This document shows positions 1-9,791 of a stretch of 64,000 nucleotides of DNA, one piece after another. The position numbers and the translations under genes are program-made. The notes beneath the pieces are model-generated. The model was not told the DNA's origin. It worked only from the letters and a program-made list of their open reading frames with translations, and did not search any database. Position 1 is the first letter of the stretch; the number at the start of each line of letters is the position of its first letter. Source of the stretch: Paractinoplanes brasiliensis (GTDB lineage Bacteria > Actinomycetota > Actinomycetes > Mycobacteriales > Micromonosporaceae); assembly GCF_004362215.1 (NCBI RefSeq), contig NZ_SNWR01000001.1:2606001-2670000 (forward strand), given 5' to 3'.

Positions 1-5
1 AGGAC

Positions 6-431
6 GTGCTGGGACGACTCGACGCTCGGCTGTCGCCGGTGCGCCGGATCGCGTACGTGGTGGCGGCCCTGACCGGCTTCGTCGGCAGCGCGCTGATCGC
101 ACTGTTGTGGGCGACCGAGCCCGCGCTCCCGACCCGTACGGGCGTGGCCTTCGCCGTCCTGATCGCCATCGGGCTGAGCTGGACGGTGGTCGGCTTGTGG
201 GCGATCACCCGCCGGACACCGCTGTACGCGCGTGACCGTGTGGTGGCGGGCATGCTGGCCCTGGCCGCGTGGGCCGTGTTCACGCTCGGCGCCGTGATCG
301 TGGCGCCCCCCGTACGGCCGTGGTTGATCGCCGTCATCGGCGCACTCGGCCTCGCGGCGGTGACCAACCTGCTCACGGCGCTGCGCAAACGTTCCACCCT
401 GCTGCGCCGCAAAGCCGAACTCGGCGGCTGA
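6..431 (+). CDS. Small four-helix membrane protein, function unknown
   Basis: A 141-residue integral membrane protein that I do not recognise. Hydrophobic stretches at about residues 15-37, 45-66, 80-102 and 106-124 suggest four transmembrane helices, and the basic tail (RKRSTLLRRK) should lie in the cytoplasm. The GTG start has AGGA only one base upstream, too close for a normal ribosome site, so the gene may be coupled to one ending just left of the window, or the true start may lie outside. It reads away from the next gene cluster. The 279 bases that follow hold no convincing gene. No catalytic motif is visible; a subunit or anchor role is possible but unsupported. Confidence 0.6.
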   Translation: MLGRLDARLSPVRRIAYVVAALTGFVGSALIALLWATEPALPTRTGVAFAVLIAIGLSWTVVGLWAITRRTPLYARDRVVAGMLALAAWAVFTLGAVIVAPPVRPWLIAVIGALGLAAVTNLLTALRKRSTLLRRKAELGG

Positions 432-710
432 CCGCCAGCAACCCGCCCGGCCCGGGGCACGGTCATCAGTCCCGCAGCCCTGCCCCCGGCCGGCGCGGCT
501 CATCAGCTTCCACAGTTCCGCCCAGCTCGGCTCGTCGGCCTCACAGCCGCACCGCACAGCTCATCGGCCCTTACGCAGCCCGCCCCGTCAGCGCAGCTCG
601 GCCAATCCGCACCCAACGCCACCCCTCCCGCGCCCCTGCCGTACGGCGCGCCGACCCCTATTGCCTACGTGGCCCGGTGGCGCACATCAGGGGTGGGCGG
701 TGTGGGCTGG

Positions 711-2327
711 TCAGACGCCGAGGAGGGTGCGGAGGTGGCGTGGGGGTGGGGAGCCGTGGGCGAGCATGGCGTCGTGCCAGGCCTTGGGGGTGGCGCCGAA
801 GGGGCGGGCCGCGGCGATGGCGGCGACCTCGGTGTAGCCGACGAAGTAGGTCGAGAGCTGGGTTGAGGTGAGCAGGGCGCGGCGCCACTTTCCGGCGGCC
901 TCGCCTTCCTCCTGGAAGCCGCCGCCGGTCATCAGGGCCATGGCATCGGCCTCGGGCAGGTCGTCGCAGTGGACGAGCTGGTCGATGATCGCGTTGAGGC
1001 TCATGCGCAGCTGCATCTTGAGCTGCTGCAGACGCACCGGCAGGCCGCCGAATCCGAGGTCGGCCATCGCTTCCTCGGAGTAGACGGCCCAGCCCTCGAC
1101 GAACGGGCCGGACCAGCCGAGCGCGCGCACCCTGGTCGCAGCCCGGAAACGCCGGGAGTGGGCGAGCTGCAGGAAGTGGCCGGGCATCGCCTCGTGCACG
1201 GTGAGGTCGCGAAGCATGTGGTCGTTGTACTCGCGGTAGAACGACTCGACCCGCTCGGCCGGCCAGTCGGACGGGGTCGGCGAGATGCAGTAGAACGTCG
1301 GCACGTCGGCGGTTTCGAGCGGGCCGGGCGGGTCGCAATAGGCCACGGCGACGCCGCGGGCGAACTCCGGCATCTCCTCGATCACGCACGGGTCGTCGAT
1401 CAGCGACACGATGTCGTGCTTGCGGACGAACTCTGTCGCCTCCCGCATCGTGACCTGCGCCAGGCCGACGATCGTGTCGTTGGCCGGATGCTGCTCGCCG
1501 AGCATGTCGAGGGCCTGGCGGACCGTCTCGGCGGTGGCCGGACCGCCGGTCAGCTCGGCAGCCGCCTCACGCAGGCGCTCGCTGACCCGTTCGAAGTTGG
1601 CCCCGGCGCGTGACAACACCTCGGCCGCGGGCAACTCGGTGTCGAGCGTGTGCCAGAGCCGAGCCTCCCACAGGGGGCGGCCCAGACGCGGATCACGGCC
1701 GGGCTCGCCGCTGTCGATCAGGCCGCGCAGCCAGCCGTCGAACTCGTCGAGGGCCTTGAGCGCGGCCGCCGACGACGGCTCGAGGGCGCTGCGCATGCCG
1801 GGTTCCTGCTCGATGAGGGCGGGCAGGTCATCGCGGATCAGCGCGGCCGTGCCGGCGAACTGGCCGATCGCCGTCTCGGCGTGGATGCGCGGCACGTCAC
1901 GCAGCACGGCCCGAGCCGTGGCCAGCGCGTCGGGAATCGCCGCGAGCCGGCCGCCGAGGCCGGCCAGGCGTTCCTCGGCGGGGGCGAACTGGCGCGAGAT
2001 CAGCGCGTGCAGCAACGGGCCGGGATTGTGCTCCAGCGGATTCCACTCGTGCTCGCGGACGTCGCCCAGCTCGAACAGGCCTCGCTCGGCCATGGCACTG
2101 AGAATGGCGTGATCGACCTGATCCTCCGGCTCGAGCGCGTCGGCATCGACCCCGGACAACGCGTCGGTCGCGTCGCGCAGCATGGCCACCTGGGCGTCGA
2201 CCGCGCCGGGCGACAGGTCGGGCAGACGGTCGTCGAACCGGTGATCACCCGAATAGGTGGCCAGCCCGGGGTTGCTTTCGAGCAGGGCGTCGACGATGCG
2301 CTCGGCGAGCGGTACGAACTCCGGCAT
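711..2327 (-). CDS. DUF885 family protein (predicted zinc metallopeptidase)
   Basis: A 538-residue cytoplasmic protein of the DUF885 family, whose members resemble gluzincin-type zinc peptidases; the substrate is unknown. The metal-binding signature HEAMPGH lies at residues 378-384, with a downstream glutamate-rich helix (EGWAVYSEEAMADLG) that would supply the third ligand and the active-site environment. The long helical N-terminal part is typical. The ATG at 2327 (MPEFVPLAER) was chosen because it begins the conserved region and sits 10 bases after the mazG stop; the frame stays open upstream into mazG, but that extension is a shadow. Probably co-transcribed with mazG. No signal peptide is seen. 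Family assignment is firm; peptidase activity is inferred from the motif. Confidence 0.88.
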   Translation of the reverse strand: MPEFVPLAERIVDALLESNPGLATYSGDHRFDDRLPDLSPGAVDAQVAMLRDATDALSGVDADALEPEDQVDHAILSAMAERGLFELGDVREHEWNPLEHNPGPLLHALISRQFAPAEERLAGLGGRLAAIPDALATARAVLRDVPRIHAETAIGQFAGTAALIRDDLPALIEQEPGMRSALEPSSAAALKALDEFDGWLRGLIDSGEPGRDPRLGRPLWEARLWHTLDTELPAAEVLSRAGANFERVSERLREAAAELTGGPATAETVRQALDMLGEQHPANDTIVGLAQVTMREATEFVRKHDIVSLIDDPCVIEEMPEFARGVAVAYCDPPGPLETADVPTFYCISPTPSDWPAERVESFYREYNDHMLRDLTVHEAMPGHFLQLAHSRRFRAATRVRALGWSGPFVEGWAVYSEEAMADLGFGGLPVRLQQLKMQLRMSLNAIIDQLVHCDDLPEADAMALMTGGGFQEEGEAAGKWRRALLTSTQLSTYFVGYTEVAAIAAARPFGATPKAWHDAMLAHGSPPPRHLRTLLGV

Positions 2328-2337
2328 GTCGTGAAAC

Positions 2338-3336
2338 CTACTCGGCGGGTCCGACAATTCTGGGTTCTGCCGCCTTGGCTGTGCTTTCCGCCGCCCGTAC
2401 GGCCTCCGCGTACTCCAGTGCCGTGCGCCGGAGTGCCTGCTCGGCGTCGCCGCCCTCGGCCACGATCCGGAACAGCCGGGCACCGACGTCGGACCCGTCG
2501 GGCAGCGGGGCGGTGAGCCCGGCCCGGCCCGTACGCTGAAGGATCTTGGCGGCCAGGGCGAGGGCCGGCTGACTGAGCGCGATGCCGTCGAGCGCCGAGT
2601 CGCGGACTTTCTCGGCCTTCTTGATGGAGTCCCAGTTGCGGGTGATCTCCTCGATGTCGGCCACCTCGACGCCCGCGAACACGTGCGGGTTGCGGCGCAC
2701 CATCTTGTCGACCAGCCCGCCCGCGACGTCGTCGATGTTCCAGGCCTCGTCCTCGGGGAGTTCCTCGGCCAGGCGCGCGTGCAGGACCACCTGCAACAGC
2801 ACGTCGCCCAGTTCCTCGCGCAGGGCGTCGGTGTCGTCGGACTCGATCGCGTCGTACGCCTCGTAGCTCTCCTCGAGCAGGTACGGCGCCAGCGTGCGGT
2901 GCGTCTGGGCCCGCTTCCAGGGGTCGCCGCCGGGCGAGGCCAGCCGGTCCATCACCGCGACGGCGTCGAGCAGCCGGGCCCCGGGCGGATCCCACGAGCC
3001 GTAGATCAGCTCCAGCTCGGCCAGTCCCGGCTCGCGCGCCAGCCGGAGCCCCAAGCCGCGCGCGAACGCCTCGTCGCCCGTCGGCCCCGCCAGCCACACA
3101 ACCCCTCGGTCCCCGGCCCCGTGGTGGTCGTCAACCGCCGCCAGTTCGGCGATCAGCCGCTCGGGATCGCTGTCGACCACGGTGACCGGAACACCGCTTT
3201 TGCGCAGCGCCTCGGCCTGCTCGCTCTCGGCCCCGGCAAACACCGGGTGGTTCCGCACGACATCCCAGGCGGCCGCGGTGAGCAGGCCCGCAGGGAGGCG
3301 GGGTGATGTGACAAGCAGAAAGATCCGTGCGGTCAT
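2338..3336 (-). CDS. mazG: Nucleoside triphosphate pyrophosphohydrolase MazG
   Basis: MazG hydrolyses nucleoside triphosphates, including damaged or non-canonical ones, to monophosphate and pyrophosphate. The 332 residues match the long actinobacterial form (the M. tuberculosis protein is about 325). The metal-binding motifs are intact: EESYE at 155-159 (EExxE) and ELGD at 175-178 (ExxD), followed by the helical QVVLHARLAEE segment. An N-terminal extension of about 100 residues precedes the MazG domain, as in other actinobacteria. The gene follows mfd and a SurA-like lipoprotein, the order common in this phylum, and runs into the DUF885 gene 10 bases later. A hairpin at 3370-3404 separates it from the upstream lipoprotein gene, so it may have its own promoter. 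Confidence 0.95.
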   Translation of the reverse strand: MTARIFLLVTSPRLPAGLLTAAAWDVVRNHPVFAGAESEQAEALRKSGVPVTVVDSDPERLIAELAAVDDHHGAGDRGVVWLAGPTGDEAFARGLGLRLAREPGLAELELIYGSWDPPGARLLDAVAVMDRLASPGGDPWKRAQTHRTLAPYLLEESYEAYDAIESDDTDALREELGDVLLQVVLHARLAEELPEDEAWNIDDVAGGLVDKMVRRNPHVFAGVEVADIEEITRNWDSIKKAEKVRDSALDGIALSQPALALAAKILQRTGRAGLTAPLPDGSDVGARLFRIVAEGGDAEQALRRTALEYAEAVRAAESTAKAAEPRIVGPAE

Positions 3337-3369
3337 GCCCGCAACTCTGCCACCCCCGGATTGAGCCGG

Positions 3370-3404
3370 AACGGGCCCGGCCTTCGTGGAAGACCGGGCC
3401 CGTT
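3370..3404 (-). terminator. Hairpin terminator after the SurA-like gene
   Basis: Perfect 11-bp inverted repeat (AACGGGCCCGG at 3370-3380 and its complement at 3394-3404) with a 13-base loop that contains a further CTTC/GAAG pairing. It lies just downstream of the lipoprotein stop codon and upstream of mazG. There is no U tract, as is usual for GC-rich actinobacterial terminators, so partial read-through into mazG is possible. Confidence 0.65.
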
Positions 3405-3415
3405 TACGGAAGCCG

Positions 3416-4162
3416 TCAGGAGATGTCGGTGACCGGGCTGTCGGTGGCCTCGCCCAGCGGAACGTTGACCAGGGGCTTCAGCTGACCCTGCTGGGTCTGG
3501 AACTCCAGGACGGGGATGCTGAGCGGCTGATACCGCGGGTTCACCGTGATGTCCAGCGTGTCGGTCAGCTCGGCGACCTCTTTGCGCACCGCGGCGGCCG
3601 TCTTGACCAGGGCCAGGTTCTCGGCGGGCAGCTGGGTCTTGAACTGGTCGAACGTCGTGCCCGCGGGGACCTCGCCCGAGGTGATCAGGACGTTGAAGAC
3701 CTGGCGCAGGTCGTCCTCGGTGGCGTCGGGCGCGCCGGCCTGCACCTTGGCGCGCAGGGCACGCAGCAGGCCGTCGGTCTCGGCGTACAGGCGGACGTAT
3801 TCAGCGGTCGGGGGCAGGCGCAGCTGGGTGGCGTAGTCGGACAGCGCCAGGTCGGCCGGCGCTGTCACGCCCTCGCGCTCGGCCACGTCGGCCAGCACGT
3901 CATGGCCGACCAGCGTGCGGACGATCTCGGCACGGGTGATCGGCATGGCCGGGGCGCCGTCGCGGGCGTCGGGCTGCTCGGCCACCGCGCGGGTCAGCTC
4001 GGCCGACGCGTTGTCCCAGACCTCCTGCACCCGGGCCTCGGTGACCTTGACGCTGTCGCCGACGTACGCGGCCACGGACGGCTCGGACCGGCAGGCGGAA
4101 AGCCCGCCCACCCCGAGACACGCAACGACGACGATGGATGCCAGTCGGCGAGCACGCTGCAT
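3416..4162 (-). CDS. SurA N-terminal-like lipoprotein
   Basis: A 248-residue predicted lipoprotein resembling the N-terminal chaperone part of SurA, without a recognisable PpiC proline-isomerase domain. The signal peptide ends in a lipobox (LSAC, Cys24), so the mature protein would be attached to the outer face of the membrane. The rest is charged and helical with the SurA-like run EARVQEVWDN. ATG at 4162 was chosen because it opens the signal peptide; the upstream in-frame extension overlaps mfd and has no coding character. It sits between mfd and mazG, as in many actinobacteria. A role as periplasmic or cell-wall chaperone is inferred from the fold alone. Confidence 0.82.
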   Translation of the reverse strand: MQRARRLASIVVVACLGVGGLSACRSEPSVAAYVGDSVKVTEARVQEVWDNASAELTRAVAEQPDARDGAPAMPITRAEIVRTLVGHDVLADVAEREGVTAPADLALSDYATQLRLPPTAEYVRLYAETDGLLRALRAKVQAGAPDATEDDLRQVFNVLITSGEVPAGTTFDQFKTQLPAENLALVKTAAAVRKEVAELTDTLDITVNPRYQPLSIPVLEFQTQQGQLKPLVNVPLGEATDSPVTDIS

Positions 4163-4232
4163 GACGTTGACTCTCTCACGAAGGTTATGAGACAGATCAC
4201 CCGGCCCCGGCAGAAGCGCCGGCAGACTGGAG

Positions 4233-7200
4233 CTATGAAGCCGTGACAGGCGCCGGCACCTCCCCCAGCACGTCCTTGAGCAGCTGGGCGCACCACTCCA
4301 GCAGGGCCTGGTCGCGCAGCGGCTCGCCGCCCACGCGCCGGGTGCTGGGCCGGGGCACACTCACCTGGTCGGTGGCGTGCTTGTAGACCGAGTCGGGGTG
4401 GTAACGCTTGAGCCGCAGCTGCTTGGAGTCGGGCAGCGGCAGCGGGGAGAACCGGATGTGCTTGCCCTGCATCGACACGTCGGTCAGCCCGTACGCCCGG
4501 GCCAGCTGGCGGAACCGGGCGACCGCGATGAGGTTGGTCACCTGGGCCGGCGGCTCGCCGTACCGGTCGGTCATCTCGGCCACGACCTCGTCGAGCTTGG
4601 CGTTGTCGCGGGCCTCGGCCAGCTTGCGGTACATCTCGAGCCGCAGCCGTTCGACCGAGACGTAGTCGACCGGCAGGTGCGCGTCCACCGGCAGGTCGAT
4701 CTTGACCTCGGGCTCCTCCTCGGGGCGTTCGCCCTTGAACGCCTGCACGGCCTCGCCGACCATCCGGACGTACAGGTCGAAACCAACGCCCTCGATGTGG
4801 CCGGACTGTTCGCCGCCGAGCAGGTTGCCGGCGCCGCGGATCTCGAGGTCCTTCATCGCGACGTACATGCCGGCGCCGAGCTCGGTGTGCTGGGCGATGG
4901 TGGCCAGCCGCTCGTGGGCCTGTTCGGTGAGCGGCTTCTCACGGGGGTAGAGGAAGTACGCGTACGCCCGTTCGCGCCCCCGGCCGACCCGGCCCCGGAT
5001 CTGGTGCAGCTGGGCCAGGCCGAGCAGGTCGGCCCGCTCGACGATGAGCGTGTTGGCGTTGGGGATGTCGATGCCGGACTCGACGATCGTGGTGCAGACC
5101 AGGACGTCGAACTCTTTCTCCCAGAACCCGACCATGACCTTTTCGAGCTGTTCCTCGCTCATCTGGCCGTGCGCCACCGCGACCCGGGCCTCGGGCACCA
5201 GCTCGCGCAGCCTGCGGGCCGCCTTGTCGATCGACTCGACCCGGTTGTGCAGGTAGAAGACCTGTCCGTCGCGGAGCAGCTCACGGTGGATCGACGCGGC
5301 CACCTGCTTGTCGTCCTGGGCGCCGACGAACGTGAGCACCGGGTGGCGTTCCTCGGGCGGGGTGGCGATCGTCGACATCTCGCGGATGCCGGTGATGGCC
5401 ATTTCCAGCGTACGGGGAATGGGGGTGGCCGACATGGTGAGCACGTCGACCGAGGCCCGCAGCGACTTGAGCTGCTCCTTGTGTTCGACGCCGAACCGCT
5501 GTTCCTCGTCCACGATGATCAGGCCGAGGTTCTTGAACCGGGTCGAGTTGGCCAGCAGCCGGTGGGTGCCGATCACGATGTCGGCCGTGCCGTTGCCGGC
5601 TTCCTCGAGGGTCAGCCGCGCCTCGGACGGGGTCTGGAAGCGCGACAGCTGCTTGATGGACACCGGGAACTGGCTCATCCGCTCGGTGAACGTGTTGTAG
5701 TGCTGCTGGGCCAGCAGCGTGGTCGGCACCAGCACGGCGACCTGCTTGCCGTCCTGCACCGCCTTGAACGCCGCCCGTACGGCGATCTCGGTCTTGCCGT
5801 AACCGACGTCGCCGCAGATCAGCCTGTCCATCGGGACCCGCAGCTCCATGTCGTGCTTGACCTCGATGATCGCCGCCATCTGGTCGGGCGTCTCGGTGTA
5901 GGGGAACGCGTCCTCCAGCTCGCGCTGCCACGGCGTGTCGGGGCCGAACGCGTGGCCCTGCGAGGCCTGGCGGGCGGCGTACAGCTGGATGAGCTGCGCG
6001 GCGATCTCTTTGACAGCCTTCTTGGCGCGGGCCTTGCTCTTCTGCCAGTCGGCCCCGCCCATCTTGTGCAGCGTGGGCGACTCGCCGCCGACGTAGCGCG
6101 AGAGCTGGTCGAGCTGGTCGGTCGGCACGTAGAGCCGGTCGCCGGGCTGGCCGCGCTTGGAGGCGGCGTACTCCAGCACGATGTACTCGCGGTCGGCGCC
6201 GTTGACCGTACGCTGCACCAGTTCGACGTAACGCCCGATGCCGTGCTGCTCGTGCACCACGAAGTCACCCGGCTTGAGCTCGAGCGGGTCGATGGTGTTG
6301 CGCCGCCGGGACGGCATCTTGCGCATGTCTTTTGTGGACGCGCCCCGGCCGCCGGTGATGTCGTTGCCGGTGATGACGGCGAGCTGCGAGGTGGCGTCGA
6401 CGAAGCCGTGGTTGAGCCCGCCGCAGGTGACGAGCAGCTGACCGGGCTCGATCGGGGCCTCGATGGAGTCTGCCGGGGTGACGCCGAGCCCGGCGTCGCG
6501 CAGCAGCTCGGTGGCCCGCTGGGCGGTGCCGTGGCCCTCGAAGACCAGCGCGATGGCCCAGCCCGCGGCGGCCCAGTCGCTCAGGTCGCCGGCGAGCTTG
6601 GCGGTGTCACCGTGGTAAAGCGGCACGGGCTGCGCGGCCAGGGCCACCGCGTCACCCAGGTCGGGCGAGACCTCGACCTCGGGCTTCTCCAGCCAGGGTT
6701 GATCATCGGGTTGATCCTGACCATCCGAAGCGAGGCCGAACGGCGAGAGCGTCCACCATGGCTGCTTCAGGGTCGCCGCGTGAGCGCGTACGTCGGCCAA
6801 GGTCCTGAAGGCGACGGCGCCCACGTCGATCGGGGCCTGACCGCCGACAGCCGCCGCGGCCCAGGACGCCTCGAGGAACTCGTCGGACGTGCGGGTGAGG
6901 TCGTGCGCGCGGGTGCGGATCCGCTCGGGGTCACAGAGCAGCACGTGGGTGCCCGAAGGCATGCAGTCGATCAGCAGCTCCATGCTGTCGGTGCCGTCCA
7001 GCAGCGCCGGGGCCAGCGACTCCATGCCCTCGACGGGAATGCCCTCGGCCAGTTTGTCCAGAATCTCGGCCAGCTCCGGGTGTTCGGCGGAAAGCCGGGC
7101 AGCGCGCGACCGAACAGCCGGGGTCAGCAGCAACTCACGACAGGGCGGCGCCCACAGGGACGTGACCGGGTCGATCGTGCGCTGGTCGGCGACGGCGAAG

Positions 7201-7853
7201 GTGCGGATCTCCTCCACCTCGTCGCCCCAGAACTCGACACGTGACGGGTGCTCGTCGGTGGGCGGGAAGACGTCGAGGATGCCGCCGCGTACGGCGAACT
7301 CGCCGCGCTTGGTGACCAGGTCGACCCGCGCGTACGCCATGTCGGCCAGCCGGCGGGCCACCGCTTCGAGCTCGGCCTCGCCGCCCGTGGTCAGCTCGAC
7401 CGGCTCGAGGTCACCCAGGCCCTTGAGCTGGGGCTGCAGCAGTGAACGGACCGGCGCGACGACGACCTGAAGCTCCTCACCGGACGCCGGGTGGGCCAGT
7501 CGGCGCAGCACGGCCAGCCGGCGGCCGACCGTGTCGGAGCGGGGGGACAGCCGCTCGTGGGGCAGCGTTTCCCACGACGGGAAGACGGCGACCCGGGACG
7601 GGCTGATCAGGCAGCCCAGCGCGTCGGCGAGGTCGTCGGCCTCACGGGTGGTGGCGGTGACGGCCAGCACCGGACGGTCGGCGCCGCCGATCTCGGCCGT
7701 CCCGGCCACGGTGGCCACGACGAACGGCCGCAGCGAGGCGGGCGCGGTGAGGTCGAGGGCGTCGGAGGAGACGAAGCCCTGGCGCGCCAGGTCGCGGGCA
7801 CGCGCGAGACCGCGGTCGCGGAGCGCGGCGGGAATGAGACCGGAGAGCTGCAT
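4233..7853 (-). CDS. mfd: Transcription-repair coupling factor Mfd
   Basis: Mfd removes RNA polymerase stalled at DNA lesions and recruits UvrA for strand-specific excision repair. The 1206 residues match the family length. In order: UvrB-like N-terminal modules, the RNA-polymerase-interaction (CarD-like) domain around residue 520 ([19 protein letters not shown]), the RecG-like motor with Walker [10 protein letters not shown] near residue 683 and Walker B DEEQ, helicase motif [12 protein letters not shown], and a C-terminal TRCF domain. ATG at 7853 ([11 protein letters not shown]) is the likely start. The frame stays open a further 2 kb upstream through the antisense of hypX, but this is a GC-rich shadow. 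Divergent from hypX across about 180 bases; the lipoprotein and mazG follow. Confidence 0.97.
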   Translation of the reverse strand: MQLSGLIPAALRDRGLARARDLARQGFVSSDALDLTAPASLRPFVVATVAGTAEIGGADRPVLAVTATTREADDLADALGCLISPSRVAVFPSWETLPHERLSPRSDTVGRRLAVLRRLAHPASGEELQVVVAPVRSLLQPQLKGLGDLEPVELTTGGEAELEAVARRLADMAYARVDLVTKRGEFAVRGGILDVFPPTDEHPSRVEFWGDEVEEIRTFAVADQRTIDPVTSLWAPPCRELLLTPAVRSRAARLSAEHPELAEILDKLAEGIPVEGMESLAPALLDGTDSMELLIDCMPSGTHVLLCDPERIRTRAHDLTRTSDEFLEASWAAAAVGGQAPIDVGAVAFRTLADVRAHAATLKQPWWTLSPFGLASDGQDQPDDQPWLEKPEVEVSPDLGDAVALAAQPVPLYHGDTAKLAGDLSDWAAAGWAIALVFEGHGTAQRATELLRDAGLGVTPADSIEAPIEPGQLLVTCGGLNHGFVDATSQLAVITGNDITGGRGASTKDMRKMPSRRRNTIDPLELKPGDFVVHEQHGIGRYVELVQRTVNGADREYIVLEYAASKRGQPGDRLYVPTDQLDQLSRYVGGESPTLHKMGGADWQKSKARAKKAVKEIAAQLIQLYAARQASQGHAFGPDTPWQRELEDAFPYTETPDQMAAIIEVKHDMELRVPMDRLICGDVGYGKTEIAVRAAFKAVQDGKQVAVLVPTTLLAQQHYNTFTERMSQFPVSIKQLSRFQTPSEARLTLEEAGNGTADIVIGTHRLLANSTRFKNLGLIIVDEEQRFGVEHKEQLKSLRASVDVLTMSATPIPRTLEMAITGIREMSTIATPPEERHPVLTFVGAQDDKQVAASIHRELLRDGQVFYLHNRVESIDKAARRLRELVPEARVAVAHGQMSEEQLEKVMVGFWEKEFDVLVCTTIVESGIDIPNANTLIVERADLLGLAQLHQIRGRVGRGRERAYAYFLYPREKPLTEQAHERLATIAQHTELGAGMYVAMKDLEIRGAGNLLGGEQSGHIEGVGFDLYVRMVGEAVQAFKGERPEEEPEVKIDLPVDAHLPVDYVSVERLRLEMYRKLAEARDNAKLDEVVAEMTDRYGEPPAQVTNLIAVARFRQLARAYGLTDVSMQGKHIRFSPLPLPDSKQLRLKRYHPDSVYKHATDQVSVPRPSTRRVGGEPLRDQALLEWCAQLLKDVLGEVPAPVTAS

Positions 7854-8036
7854 CTGAAAGACCCCAAGCACGTCAATTAACCCCAGCGCCCGGAGGGGGC
7901 GGGGGTACGACGACGAGTTTAGTCCGCCCCACCGACATTCACGGGCGGCGGCGCAACAACGCACAGCATGTCCGACATAGCCATTGATAACGGGGCAATA
8001 GTGGCGGCTGCAGAAAGCATTCCCTGGGGAGGAAAC

Positions 8037-9791
8037 GTGCGGATCCTGCTGCTCGTTACGGCGTTCAACGGTCTCAGTCAGCGGGTCTGGTGCGCGCTGC
8101 GCGAGGCCGGGCACGACGTGGGCGTGCAGCTCGCGACCGGCGCGTCGGACATGACCGATGCGGTGCGGGCCGCGAATCCCGACCTGATCCTGTGCCCGTT
8201 CCTCAAGGACAGGGTGCCGGCCAAGGTCTGGCGGAACTGGCGCACGGTGATCATCCACCCGGGCCCGGTCGGCGATCGTGGCCCGTCCTCGCTGGACTGG
8301 GCGATCGCCGAGGGGCTGCCCGTGTGGGGGGTCACGGCGCTGCAGGCGGTCGAGGAGATGGACGCCGGGCCGATCTGGGCCACCCGGACGTTCGGCCTGC
8401 CGGCCACTCCGCCGCGCAAGTCGTCGCTCTACAACGGGCTGGTCGCCGACGCCGCCATGGAGTGCGTGTTCGAGGTGGTGGCCAAGGCGGCCGACCCGGG
8501 CTTCGAGCCGGCGCCGGCCGGCCAGGTCGCGGGCGGGGTGCCGGACGCGCGGCTGCGACCGTCGATGACGCAGAAGGACCGCGCCTTCGACTGGTCGGAG
8601 TCGACCGAGCGGATCCTGCGCAAGATCCGGGCCGCCGACGGTTCGCCGGGGGTGCGCACCGAGATCGCCGGGCTGCCGGTGTTCGCGTACGACGGCACGC
8701 CCGGCCCGGCCCGTGACCCGCGGCCCGGTGTGCTGCTCGGCCGCCGGCAGGGCGCGGTGCTGGTCGGCACCGGCGACGGCGCGATCTGGCTGGGCCACCT
8801 GCGCGCCGCCGAAGGGGAACGCCGGATCAAGCTGCCGGCCACCACCCTGCTCGGCGCGCGGCTCAGGGGCGTTCCGCACTCGCCGCTGCCCGTCGGCGCC
8901 GAGCCCGAGGCGCCGCAGACCTATCGCCAGGTGCGCTACCGCCGTACGGGGAAAATCGGCTGGCTGACCTTCGAGTTCTACAACGGCGCGATGTCGGCCG
9001 GGCACTGCCGGCGGATGCTGGCCGGACTGCGGCACGCGGTCGCCCAGGACACCGAGGTGCTGGTGCTGCAGGGCGGCCTGGACGCGTTCAGCAACGGCAT
9101 CCACCTCAACGTCATCGAGGCCGCGTCCGACCCTGCCGCGGGCGCGTGGACCAACATCCGGGCGATCAACGACGTGTGCCGCGAGATCGTCACCTGCACG
9201 CGGCAGGTCGTCGTTTCCGCGTACACGGGCAGCGCCGGCGCCGGTGGCGTGATGCTCGGCCTCGGCGCCGACATCGTGGCCGCCCGCGAGGGAATCGTGC
9301 TCAACCCGTACTACGAGATGGGCCTGTACGGCTCCGAGCTGCACACCTTCACGCTGCCACGGCGGGTCGGCGCGGGTCAGGCGCAGCGGCTGGTCGACGA
9401 CAAGCTCCCGATCAGCGCCGACCACGCGGTCTCGATCGGGCTGGTCGACGAGGTCGGGCCGCGCCACCCCGAGGCGTACACACAATGGCTGACCGATCTG
9501 GCCGAGCGCGAGGCCGACCCTCGCACAGCCCGCCGTCGTCGTCAGGCCAAGGCTCGTGGCCTGGCCGCCGAGCGCGTGCCGCTGGAGGTGTTCGAGGCCC
9601 GTGAGCTGGCCGAGATGAGCCGCGACATGTTCGGCGACCGGTCCGGTTTCGCCGCCGCCCGGCACGCCTTCGTCACCAAGGCCAAGGCCACGACCACGCC
9701 GCACCGGCTGCGGTTCGCCTCGCCGGTGACGCGCATCGGGTCCAAGGAGCGCCGTCTCGTGGTGCGCCCGGCCGTACCCCTGTCCGCCTGA
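8037..9791 (+). CDS. hypX: HypX-like protein (formyltransferase-like plus enoyl-CoA hydratase domain)
   Basis: HypX (HoxX) is known as a two-domain enzyme that makes the carbon monoxide ligand of [NiFe]-hydrogenase in air from a formyl-folate carrier. Here the N-terminal half has the hallmark [15 protein letters not shown] at residues 74-88, and the C-terminal half, from about residue 300, is a crotonase-fold domain with SNGIHLN and [14 protein letters not shown]. The length of 584 fits the family. GTG at 8037 ([11 protein letters not shown]) was chosen because it matches the usual family start and has GGGGAGGAA just upstream; an ATG 69 bases earlier is also in frame. The stop overlaps the cslA start (TGATG), so the two are translationally coupled. 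No other hydrogenase gene is in the window. Family assignment is strong; the reaction in this setting is uncertain. Confidence 0.88.
   Translation: MRILLLVTAFNGLSQRVWCALREAGHDVGVQLATGASDMTDAVRAANPDLILCPFLKDRVPAKVWRNWRTVIIHPGPVGDRGPSSLDWAIAEGLPVWGVTALQAVEEMDAGPIWATRTFGLPATPPRKSSLYNGLVADAAMECVFEVVAKAADPGFEPAPAGQVAGGVPDARLRPSMTQKDRAFDWSESTERILRKIRAADGSPGVRTEIAGLPVFAYDGTPGPARDPRPGVLLGRRQGAVLVGTGDGAIWLGHLRAAEGERRIKLPATTLLGARLRGVPHSPLPVGAEPEAPQTYRQVRYRRTGKIGWLTFEFYNGAMSAGHCRRMLAGLRHAVAQDTEVLVLQGGLDAFSNGIHLNVIEAASDPAAGAWTNIRAINDVCREIVTCTRQVVVSAYTGSAGAGGVMLGLGADIVAAREGIVLNPYYEMGLYGSELHTFTLPRRVGAGQAQRLVDDKLPISADHAVSIGLVDEVGPRHPEAYTQWLTDLAEREADPRTARRRRQAKARGLAAERVPLEVFEARELAEMSRDMFGDRSGFAAARHAFVTKAKATTTPHRLRFASPVTRIGSKERRLVVRPAVPLSA

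Noticed and set aside
432..710. Small gene between the first membrane protein and DUF885
   Set aside because: Several frames are open, but none has a ribosome site or the third-position GC pattern of real genes here.
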